Positions 55,087 to 62,391 of a DNA stretch of 64,000 nt are shown in pieces. The stretch is taken from the NCBI RefSeq assembly GCF_007896845.1, contig NZ_VOHS01000012.1:1-64000 (forward strand). Reading direction: 5' to 3'. The stretch's first letter is position 1; every line of letters starts with the position of its first letter. Under the pieces are notes generated by a model. The model did not search any database. It was given only the letters and a program-made list of their open reading frames with translations, and had not been told where the DNA came from. The translations under genes were made by a program, and so were the position numbers. Origin of the DNA: Chitinophaga pinensis (GTDB taxonomy: Bacteria; Bacteroidota; Bacteroidia; Chitinophagales; Chitinophagaceae).

Positions 55087-55117
55087 TCCTTCCGGGTTTT
55101 TCCGGAAGGATTTTTTT
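55087..55117 (+). terminator. Strong terminator upstream of the ABC exporter
   Basis: TCCTTCCGG / CCGGAAGGA with a short T-rich loop, then seven T. It would stop most transcripts from the upstream leader before the exporter genes unless read-through occurs. Confidence 0.9.
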
Positions 55118-55266
55118 GTGCATACAATATTCATTTTGTTCATTCGTCTCTCCATAAGTGGCCCGATAGCCATTACCTTATACCTGCGCCTGACACTATT
55201 TTTTTAAAGTAAATTTGGCCTCCCGCAGCCCACAGGTCTGCCGCCTGTTATATATTTGCTATTGAT

Positions 55267-57024
55267 ATGAAGAAGACCAACACGCCCGTAGCCAAAACGG
55301 GCAAAGGAAACTCCGGATTAATGTCTCTGCTGCGCCCTTACCGTGGCCAGTTATTCCTACTGATTCTGATGGCTCTATGCAGCAACCTGCTGAATCTGGT
55401 GCTGCCTTACCTGACGTCCAAAGGAATCGACGCTTACACCGCCGGTACACTCAATCTGAACCATCTGGTGGCAGAATTCATTGGTGCTGCTGTCGCCATT
55501 TTCATTTTTACATATGTGCAGAGTATCATTCAGACCTACATGTCTGAAAGGGTAGGCCGCCAGTTACGTACGGACCTCGCTGCGCGTATCTCCCGTCAGG
55601 ACTATGCCTATATACAGCAGGTCAATCCCTCCAAACTACTGACCAACCTCACCGGCGACGTCGATAGTATCAAACTGTTCGTGTCGCAGGCTATCATCTC
55701 GATCGCTTCTTCCGTATTTATGATCATCGGTTGCTGCGTATTGCTGATCAGCATCGACTGGAAACTTGGTCTGACCGTTATCTCTGTCGTGCCTTTCATC
55801 GCCGTGGCATTCGGGACGGTCCTGCGGAAGGTAAGAACCACCTTCAGGAAAAGCAGAGAAGTAGTCGATAAACTGAATAAGACCATTAACGAGAGTATTA
55901 CCGGCGCTGCCCTTGTCCGGGTGATCAATGCACAGCAGCAGGAATATGATCGTTTTATAGCACCGAATGGTGAATCCATGTCCCTCGGTATTGCTGTCGT
56001 GCGTCTGTTTGCCGGTCTGGTACCGGTGATCAGTTTCCTCGGTGGTATGGCCACACTGGCAACCTTACTGCTGGGTGGTCACTTCGTGATCAACGGAGAA
56101 ATGACCCTCGGTAATATTGCTGCCTTTAACAGCTATATCGCCATGCTGATCTTCCCGATCATTGTAATCGGTTTTATGAGTAACCTGATCGCACAGGCCA
56201 CCGCTTCCTATCAGCGTATTGCAGAAGTGCTCCATGCACCCGAATCTGAAGAAAAAGGAACTGTGAAAGATGCCTTGAAAGGCGATCTGCATGTAGATCA
56301 TATCGATCTTTCCCTTGACGGCAAACCAATCCTGAAGGAAGTGTCCTTCTCCGTAAAAGCAGGTACGCGTACCGCGATTATCGGTCCGACAGCCGCAGGT
56401 AAAACACAGTTGCTCAATATTATTGTCGGTTTGCTGAAGCCAAATGGTGGTCATATCAGCTATGACAACACTGATCTGACAGATTATGATAAAACAGCCC
56501 TGTTACAACAGGTTGGACTGGTATTTCAGGATAGTATCGTATTCAATATGAGTTTGCGGGAGAATATTGCCTTCAACGAGAATGTGAGTGAGGAGCTGAT
56601 GAAACAGGCGATTGCTACAGCAGAGCTGAAGGAGTTTGTTGCCAGTCTCCCGGAAGGATTAGATACAGTGGTTTCTGAGCGGGGGAACAGTCTTTCCGGC
56701 GGACAAAAACAACGTATCATGCTGGCCAGAGCGCTTGCCATCAATCCGCAGATCCTGCTGCTGGATGACTTTACCGCCAGAGTGGACGCCAATACCGAAC
56801 AGCGTATACTGGAAAATGTACAGGAGAATTATCCGCACCTGACACTCATCTCTGTGACTCAGAAAATAGCTGCTGTCGCACACTTCGATCAGATCATCCT
56901 GCTGATGGATGGTGAAGTGGTGGCCACAGGTACACATCATGAACTGATGCAGACATGTCCCGAATACGTACAGATCTTTAATTCCCAACGTAGTACCAGC
57001 AATTATGAATTACAACCTGAATAA
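55267..57024 (+). CDS. ABC exporter half-transporter with degenerate ATP site (subunit 1)
   Basis: 585 residues. An exporter-type membrane domain (about 20-320) has about six hydrophobic segments, e.g. LFLLILMALCSNLLNLVLPYLT. The NBD (about 345-585) has Walker A GPTAAGKT (373-380) and signature LSGGQ. However, Walker B is LLLDDF with Asp501 where the catalytic Glu should be, and the H-loop has Gln532 instead of His (SVTQKI). So one of its two ATP sites is probably non-hydrolytic. It overlaps the next gene by 20 bases (57005-57024). With it, it makes a heterodimer of the TM287/288 or LmrCD kind. It probably expels a drug or lipid-like compound. Confidence 0.92.
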   Translation: MKKTNTPVAKTGKGNSGLMSLLRPYRGQLFLLILMALCSNLLNLVLPYLTSKGIDAYTAGTLNLNHLVAEFIGAAVAIFIFTYVQSIIQTYMSERVGRQLRTDLAARISRQDYAYIQQVNPSKLLTNLTGDVDSIKLFVSQAIISIASSVFMIIGCCVLLISIDWKLGLTVISVVPFIAVAFGTVLRKVRTTFRKSREVVDKLNKTINESITGAALVRVINAQQQEYDRFIAPNGESMSLGIAVVRLFAGLVPVISFLGGMATLATLLLGGHFVINGEMTLGNIAAFNSYIAMLIFPIIVIGFMSNLIAQATASYQRIAEVLHAPESEEKGTVKDALKGDLHVDHIDLSLDGKPILKEVSFSVKAGTRTAIIGPTAAGKTQLLNIIVGLLKPNGGHISYDNTDLTDYDKTALLQQVGLVFQDSIVFNMSLRENIAFNENVSEELMKQAIATAELKEFVASLPEGLDTVVSERGNSLSGGQKQRIMLARALAINPQILLLDDFTARVDANTEQRILENVQENYPHLTLISVTQKIAAVAHFDQIILLMDGEVVATGTHHELMQTCPEYVQIFNSQRSTSNYELQPE

Positions 57025-58765
57025 TACAGATACAAACGAACAGCAGAGTACTTCGGGGAAACGCCTCCTGAAATTACTGGCCTATATAAAAACAGAACAT
57101 CGTGCATTACTGGGCGTATTCGGTATCATGGTGATCAGCCAGACATTGACCATCACCGTACCATATGTGGTTGGTTATACGATCGATCATTATGTAGCAC
57201 ATAAAGACTTTTCCGGCATTCTCCGGGGAGCAGGTCTGCTGCTGGCTATATTTCTGGTGAACCTGATTTTCGCCTATTCCCAGACCCTGATGATGGGAAA
57301 AGTAGGACAGAGGATGCTCTATATGCTGAGAAGCGCACTCTTTGTGAAATTGCAGGAATTGCCGATCGCTTTCTTCAATCAGAATAAAACCGGTGATCTG
57401 ATCTCCCGTATCAACAACGATACGGACAAAATGAATCAGTTCTTTTCACAGTCCCTTGTACAGTTTGCAAGTGGTATTATGTCTATGATCGGCGCAGGTA
57501 TTTTCCTGTTGTCCATCAATATAAAACTGGGTATCGCCACGCTGATTCCGGCAGTATTACTGTTGCTTTTCACCCGTATTCTTTCTCCGATGGTGAAGAA
57601 AAGGAATGCCGCCAATATGAAGAGCACCGGTGGCATGAGTGCGGAAATACAGGAAAGTCTCAGCAACTTTAAAGTGATCATAGCCTTCAACCGCCGTGAT
57701 TATTTCCGCAAACGTTTTGATCAGGTCAATCAGCAGAACTATAAAACAGCTACCGCCGCAGGCGTGCTGAATAATATCTTCAACCCGGTGTTCTCTTTCT
57801 GTTCTCAGATCGCCATGCTGGCTGTATTGGCCTATGGCATCTATCTGATCTCCGCAGGTGAGTTCACGGTGGGATTGTTGATCAGTTACCTGTCTTTCTC
57901 CACCTATTTCTATAACCCGATCCGTCAGCTGGCTATTTTATGGACCAATTTCCAGATGGCGATGGCAGGCTGGGACAGGATCTCCCAGATCCTTGATCTG
58001 GAAACTGATCTGAAAGTAATTCCTGCTGCTCCGGTTAAAGAAAATGGATCGCTGATCAGTTTTAAGGATGTACACTTCCGCTATGCCGATAGTAAGGATA
58101 TATTGAAGAATGTCAGCTTCAACATGGAACAGGGCAAAACTTATGCGCTGGTGGGGCCTACCGGTGGAGGTAAAACAACAACGGCTTCGCTTATCGCGCG
58201 GCTGTATGATCCTACCGAAGGACAGGTATTGCTGAATGGTCGTGATATCCGTTCCTATACACCGGAAGAACGTACCAGTAAGATCGGCTTCATTCTGCAG
58301 GAGCCATTCCTGTTCTCCGGTACCATTCAGGAAAACATCGTTTATGGTAACCCGACCTATGCCGATTATAGCGCAGAGCAATTACAGACAGTCATGGAGA
58401 AAGTTGGTCTGGATGCCTTGCTGGAACGTTTTGACGATGGACTGGCCACGAATATTGTTTCTGGTAATGATGGCATCAGCCTCGGACAGAAACAGCTGAT
58501 TGCCTTTATGCGTGCGGTGTTACGCAATCCGGATCTGTTAGTTTTGGATGAAGCTACGGCGAATATTGATACCGTAACAGAACAGCAACTGGAAGCAGTA
58601 TTAAAAAAGCTGCCGGCACATACTACCCGTGTAATCATTGCGCACAGATTGAATACTATTGAAAATGCGGATGAAATCTTCTTTGTGAATCATGGAGAGA
58701 TCACAAGAGCAGGTTCGTTTGATCATGCGATGAATATGTTGTTGCAGCACGAGCGAAACACCTAG
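57005..58765 (+). CDS. ABC exporter half-transporter with canonical catalytic Glu (subunit 2)
   Basis: 586 residues. About six membrane segments precede the NBD (about 340-586). Walker A GPTGGGKT (384-391), Walker B LLVLDEATANID with Glu516, and H-loop His in VIIAHRLNTI are canonical. The signature is ISLGQ instead of LSGGQ, so the degenerate site is made from the Walker A/B of subunit 1 and this signature. The canonical site uses this Walker A/B and the subunit-1 LSGGQ. That is the layout of known heterodimeric exporters. Coupled to subunit 1 by overlapping start and stop. Substrate unknown. Confidence 0.93.
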   Translation: MNYNLNNTDTNEQQSTSGKRLLKLLAYIKTEHRALLGVFGIMVISQTLTITVPYVVGYTIDHYVAHKDFSGILRGAGLLLAIFLVNLIFAYSQTLMMGKVGQRMLYMLRSALFVKLQELPIAFFNQNKTGDLISRINNDTDKMNQFFSQSLVQFASGIMSMIGAGIFLLSINIKLGIATLIPAVLLLLFTRILSPMVKKRNAANMKSTGGMSAEIQESLSNFKVIIAFNRRDYFRKRFDQVNQQNYKTATAAGVLNNIFNPVFSFCSQIAMLAVLAYGIYLISAGEFTVGLLISYLSFSTYFYNPIRQLAILWTNFQMAMAGWDRISQILDLETDLKVIPAAPVKENGSLISFKDVHFRYADSKDILKNVSFNMEQGKTYALVGPTGGGKTTTASLIARLYDPTEGQVLLNGRDIRSYTPEERTSKIGFILQEPFLFSGTIQENIVYGNPTYADYSAEQLQTVMEKVGLDALLERFDDGLATNIVSGNDGISLGQKQLIAFMRAVLRNPDLLVLDEATANIDTVTEQQLEAVLKKLPAHTTRVIIAHRLNTIENADEIFFVNHGEITRAGSFDHAMNMLLQHERNT

Positions 58766-58768
58766 TCA

Positions 58769-58803
58769 ATCGGAAATCAGGAATAAAGAATTAAGAATAA
58801 ATA
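58769..58803. repeat. Heptad AT-rich repeat block after the ABC operon
   Basis: AATCAGGAATAAAGAATTAAGAATAAA carries the AATCAGG and AATTAAG units of the family at 28776, 31482 and 51624. It sits between the ABC stop and its terminator. Confidence 0.6.
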
Positions 58804-58805
58804 GC

Positions 58806-58838
58806 AAAAGCGTCTGACCAATGGCAGACGCTTTTCTT
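58806..58838 (+). terminator. Terminator of the ABC exporter operon
   Basis: AAAAGCGTCTG / CAGACGCTTTT with an 8-nt loop, T-rich tail. Confidence 0.9.
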
Positions 58839-58913
58839 TTATATTGAGATGGTATGCGATGGCGACGGATTGCTTCACAGCCAAGTTATCAGCCCTTCAA
58901 TGCCTGATTGAAA

Positions 58914-59312
58914 TCAACCCCCGAATCCGCTAAAAATACTAAACGTAATCACCCCTAATACGATCAGTGTAATGATCACATACAGTGTGTCTTTCTCCAT
59001 TGCAAAAGCCAATACAGAAAACGCGATCCGCGTAATGGGGGTTGCCAGTAATACTACTACGCCTAATTGTATAATGGCCAGGCCATCGAATTGTGTAATA
59101 CCATGTAATATACCCGGCATGTGTCTGACATATTCTGGTGCGCCTACAAATTCAGTATAGGAGGGCGTATTACCACCGTTTTTGATCAGGTAAATAACAC
59201 CACCGATGAAAGCGATAATGCTGGAGGTAATTACTCCCCATCTGAGCTGTTGTCCGATGAACAGTTCTACGTCTCTTTCCTGCCAGAATTCTTTTGAGAA
59301 TATCTTTTTCAT
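58914..59312 (-). CDS. DUF1634 membrane protein, partner of TauE/SafE
   Basis: 132 residues from the ATG at 59312 (MKKIFSKEFW), which follows the TauE/SafE stop by 4 bases; a start further upstream would overlap that gene. Three hydrophobic segments (about 25-45, 75-100, 108-128) and the DUF1634 pattern QLRWGVITSSIIAFIGGVIYL. DUF1634 proteins usually accompany TauE/SafE anion exporters, as here. Its contribution to transport is unknown. Confidence 0.85.
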   Translation of the reverse strand: MKKIFSKEFWQERDVELFIGQQLRWGVITSSIIAFIGGVIYLIKNGGNTPSYTEFVGAPEYVRHMPGILHGITQFDGLAIIQLGVVVLLATPITRIAFSVLAFAMEKDTLYVIITLIVLGVITFSIFSGFGG

Positions 59313-59316
59313 CTTC

Positions 59317-60153
59317 TTATAATTTCCCGGTGAAACCATTATAAATCATTTCCAATGCCAGTGCGCTGATCACTACGCAGAACAGCAGACGAAGTTTCCG
59401 AGTATTCATTTTCATGAGCAGACGGGAGCCTCCGAATGCACCTGCGAGTACACCCAATACCACCGGCAATGCAATACCCGGATCAATATAACCACGTTGC
59501 AGATAGATCACTGCGCTGGCAGCTGCCGTTACACCGATCATGAAATTGCTGGTGGTGGTAGAAACTTTGAACGGGATACGCATCACGCCGTCCATCGCCA
59601 ATACTTTTAATGCGCCGGAGCCGATGCCCAGCAAACCAGATACAATTCCAGCTACGGTCATCAGTGCGTAACCACCGGCCACACCTTTTACTTTATAGGG
59701 CACTTCTACACCATTGACAGGGTAGGAGTTGTTGAGACGCATGATGCGGGCCAGCTTACTGGTGCTTTCATTGTCGCCGTGTTCGTTCTTTTTTCTGAGC
59801 GTCATGGCCGCTGAAAACAGCAATACAAATCCAAAGAGGATCGCTACGAGGTGCGTCGGCGTGTACACGGCCAATACGGCGCCGATAATAGCCCCTGTGG
59901 TGGTCGCTATTTCGAGAAACATACCGATACGCACGTTTGTAATACCTTCTTTGATATAAGCTGCTGCAGCGCCCGAAGAGTTGGCAATAGAGGCTACCAG
60001 AGAGGCGCCTACAGCGTAACGGATATCAACATGAAATACGAGGGTAAGTAAAGGGATTAATACGACTCCTCCACCGAGACCGGTGAGAGATCCCAGCATG
60101 CCCGCCGTAAAGGCGCCTACCAGCAGAATGAGTGTGAATACCAGAATCGACAT
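59317..60153 (-). CDS. TauE/SafE-family sulfite/organosulfonate exporter
   Basis: 278 residues with eight or so membrane segments. GSLTGLGGGVVLIPLLTLVF near the start and GIVSGLLGIGSGALKVLAMDGVMRIPFKVSTTTSNFMIG in the second half are the two related halves of the family. It probably exports sulfite, sulfonate or a similar anion. It is followed by the DUF1634 gene and preceded by a GntR regulator on the same strand, which may control the pair. Confidence 0.9.
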   Translation of the reverse strand: MSILVFTLILLVGAFTAGMLGSLTGLGGGVVLIPLLTLVFHVDIRYAVGASLVASIANSSGAAAAYIKEGITNVRIGMFLEIATTTGAIIGAVLAVYTPTHLVAILFGFVLLFSAAMTLRKKNEHGDNESTSKLARIMRLNNSYPVNGVEVPYKVKGVAGGYALMTVAGIVSGLLGIGSGALKVLAMDGVMRIPFKVSTTTSNFMIGVTAAASAVIYLQRGYIDPGIALPVVLGVLAGAFGGSRLLMKMNTRKLRLLFCVVISALALEMIYNGFTGKL

Positions 60154-60168
60154 GACAATAGTTATTGG

Positions 60169-60824
60169 TTAAAAATTATTTTCAAGAATGGCCCTGACGG
60201 TTTTGATGGCCGGTTCGGCTGCCTGTTGACGGATAGCGTCTGCCAGTTCAACGTGCAGGGCATGCGTGCGTTGAAACTGCGATACATGTGGCTTTTCCCT
60301 TTGCTGGAAAGTGCGCATGATCGCGTTGGAGAAAGTCTGATAAAGATCAGCCAGCACGCTGTTGTGTGAGGCGCCAGCTACCGCTTTATGGAAGCGGATA
60401 TCGGCATCTGCACAGGCTTCATAATTATCTGTGATGATTGCCTCCATCTTTCTCTCAAAAGGCTGTCCATCATTTCCAGATCCTCTTGTGTACGGTAAGT
60501 GACTGCCAGTTGTACAATTTCAACCTCCAGCAACTGTCTCACATGATTTACTTCCTGTAATGCGGCTCTTCTGAGTCTTTGATCCAGAGGCTCGGTTGTT
60601 TCGGCAGGGGCACATACGAAGGTGCCTGCGCCCTGCTGTACTTTAAGTACACCTGCATTAGAGAGGGTTTTAATGGCTTCCCGGATGGTAGAGCGGCCTA
60701 CACCGAATTGTTCCATTAATACCGGCTCTGGTGGGATCAGCTCGCCCACTTTGTATTTCCCGAGGGAGATCTCCTTTTGCAGCTCAAAAATGACTTTGTC
60801 TGCAAGTTTTATTGGTTTTGTCAT
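60169..60824 (-). pseudogene. FadR/GntR regulator with one frameshift
   Basis: From 60824 the frame reads MTKPIKLADKVIFELQKEISLGKYKVGELIPPEPVLMEQFGVGRSTIREAIKTLSNAGVLKVQQGAGTFV, a complete GntR winged HTH. It continues through HVRQLLEVEIVQLAVTYRTQEDLEMMDSLLR of the FCD helical domain. A one-base change near 60450 breaks it; the other frame then carries MEAIITDNYEACADADIRFHKAVAGASHNSVLADLYQTF and the rest of the FCD domain to 60169. Joined length about 218, normal for the family. It probably regulates the TauE/DUF1634 pair. Probably a sequence slip. Confidence 0.82.
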
Positions 60825-60972
60825 TGTTTTTAAACGTCTGATGTTTCACAAAGGTATGATGTTTTGGCAAACATCTGATGTTTTAAAGGTTGTTTTTGTT
60901 GGAATATTTAGGGATGGGCGGAAAGGCGTGTAGTCCCGCTTGCTTCGTGAACATAATCCGTACTTTTCCCGG

Positions 60973-61048
60973 AGATACTCCGTAGATAAGCCGTATATAA
61001 CCCGTATCTATAGGAATGGCTTATATACGGCTTATCTACGGGGTATCT
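60973..61048. repeat. 28-bp inverted repeat with 20-nt loop
   Basis: Arms 60973-61000 and 61021-61048 pair over 28 bp with one G-U pair; the inner 21 bp are perfect. Loop 61001-61020. Partial copies (CTACGGCTTATC) follow just downstream. It has no T-run. It may be a palindromic interspersed repeat. Confidence 0.85.
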
Positions 61049-61345
61049 ACGGCTTATCCTGCAATTATCCCATATATCCGGACGGCATCAGGTATAATCC
61101 TGATATAGGTTTACAAAGGAAATTTTAAAGCAGATGTATTGAGCGCAGAATTAGTTTTACAATCCGGTAATTACGTCAGCGGGCACTTTGCGGCCATTCA
61201 TGCAGATTATATCTGTTTCACCGGAATCAGGAGTAAGAAATTGGCGGACAAGGCTAAAATCAGCCGGGAGGTCTTGCCGTCATACGCGGCTTATACATGC
61301 TTCATACCGGGCGTATACCGGGAGTATAGGTGGACTTGATCGAAA

Positions 61346-61382
61346 CAAAAAGGACGATCTGTTGCCAGACCGTCCTTTCTAT
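61346..61382 (-). terminator. Terminator of the desaturase gene
   Basis: AGGACGATCTG / CAGACCGTCCT with one mismatch and a 4-nt loop, with A/T runs on both sides; it lies just past the minus-strand stop at 61405. Confidence 0.75.
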
Positions 61383-61404
61383 AAAAAGAAATACTAAAGT
61401 TGCT

Positions 61405-62331
61405 TTATCTGTTTTCTTCCACTAATCTCCTGTTTGCAGCTTTCACCTCTTCTCTGCCTTCTTCTGTCAGCAGATTGCTGGTTTTCACCTTCTCAGGTAC
61501 GCCTCTGATATCCCAAACGATACCAAAGAAGCCGAGTGTACGAAGGATATAGTAGGTGATGTCAAATTCCCACCAGAAGAAGCCCTGACGGGTTGCACTC
61601 TGATAGTAGTGGTGGTTGTTATGCCAGCCTTCACCCAGAGTCACCAGTGCCAGAATTGCGCTGTTTTTGGAGAAATCGCCTGTTTTATAACGAGGTTTGC
61701 CCCATTTGTGCATCAGGGAGTTGATAGTAAATGTACCGTGGTACAGGAAAATGGTGCTCAATACGAAACCGATCAGCAGGGTAGAGAGACCTGCATGCCA
61801 GTCGAACCAGCCTTCACCATTTACTTTATTACCAACGAAGTAACAGGCAATTGCCAGTACAACACCCGGTACCCAATGATATTTGTTCAGCCAGTATAAT
61901 TCTGGTTGTTTAAAGTCTTTGATCAGTTCGTAACGGGTTGGTTTGAACTCAGGGCCCATGATCCAGCCCATGTGTGCATACCAGAAACCGTAAATATTTG
62001 CAGAGTGCGGATCTTCCGGTGTATCACTATGTTTATGGTGAACACGGTGGTTAGCTCCCCACCATAATACACCTTTCTGTAAACTACTCTGTGCTCCTCC
62101 TGCCAGAATGAACTGGAAGAAACGCGAAGTTTTGTACGTCCGATGCGAGAAATATCGATGATAGCCGCCTGTTACAAAGAACATGCGTGCTACGTACAAA
62201 GCGGCACATAAAATCCAGTCAAATGTTGTGACATGCGTCCAAATAGCCAGTATCGGCACCAGGTGTAACCCCAGAAAATCGAATTGACGCAACCAGTTAG
62301 GTCCTTTCCTCAGTTGTTTTTCAGAATTCAT
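61405..62331 (-). CDS. Membrane fatty-acid (acyl-CoA) desaturase
   Basis: 308 residues. Three His boxes are present: HRYFSH (58-63), HRVHHKH (95-101) and HNNHH (237-241 in GEGWHNNHHYYQ). They bind a di-iron centre. Four hydrophobic segments (about 25-55, 68-88, 152-170, 180-200) embed the protein in the cytoplasmic membrane. It introduces a double bond into fatty acids and so tunes membrane fluidity. It has its own terminator and no frame defects. Confidence 0.93.
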   Translation of the reverse strand: MNSEKQLRKGPNWLRQFDFLGLHLVPILAIWTHVTTFDWILCAALYVARMFFVTGGYHRYFSHRTYKTSRFFQFILAGGAQSSLQKGVLWWGANHRVHHKHSDTPEDPHSANIYGFWYAHMGWIMGPEFKPTRYELIKDFKQPELYWLNKYHWVPGVVLAIACYFVGNKVNGEGWFDWHAGLSTLLIGFVLSTIFLYHGTFTINSLMHKWGKPRYKTGDFSKNSAILALVTLGEGWHNNHHYYQSATRQGFFWWEFDITYYILRTLGFFGIVWDIRGVPEKVKTSNLLTEEGREEVKAANRRLVEENR

Positions 62332-62391
62332 AGTACAAAAATATCCCTATTCCGGACAATAAACAATGATCATGATCAGTCAATCATAATT

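Larger units (their letters stand above)
54896..55266. other. Leader region before the ABC exporter
   Basis: About 370 bases without a normal gene. It holds a CGGAT-AAA-ATCCG dyad (54947-54959), a Shine-Dalgarno-like GGAGG, a 15-codon ORF, a strong terminator at 55087-55117 and then about 150 bases to the first ABC gene. The order (short ORF, terminator, exporter) resembles an attenuator, although a separate small transcript is equally possible. Confidence 0.5.
60825..61404. other. Gene-free region with repeats between gntR and desaturase
   Basis: About 580 bases with a long inverted repeat (60973-61048), shorter repeats (CTACGGCTTATC twice near 61046-61058, TATACGCGGCTTATAC-like near 61280) and an ATCAGG-TATAAT-CCTGAT dyad at 61087-61104. 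No gene is recognisable; short frames here do not resemble proteins. Confidence 0.6.

Noticed and set aside
55013..55156. 47-codon frame starting METFGWYRLTGLL
   Set aside because: It runs through the strong terminator, has no SD of its own and shows no family text; the SD-led 15-codon frame is preferred.
61139..61339. Plus-strand frame of 66 residues between gntR and desaturase
   Set aside because: No recognisable motif; it lies in a repeat-rich, gene-free region and runs opposite to both neighbours.
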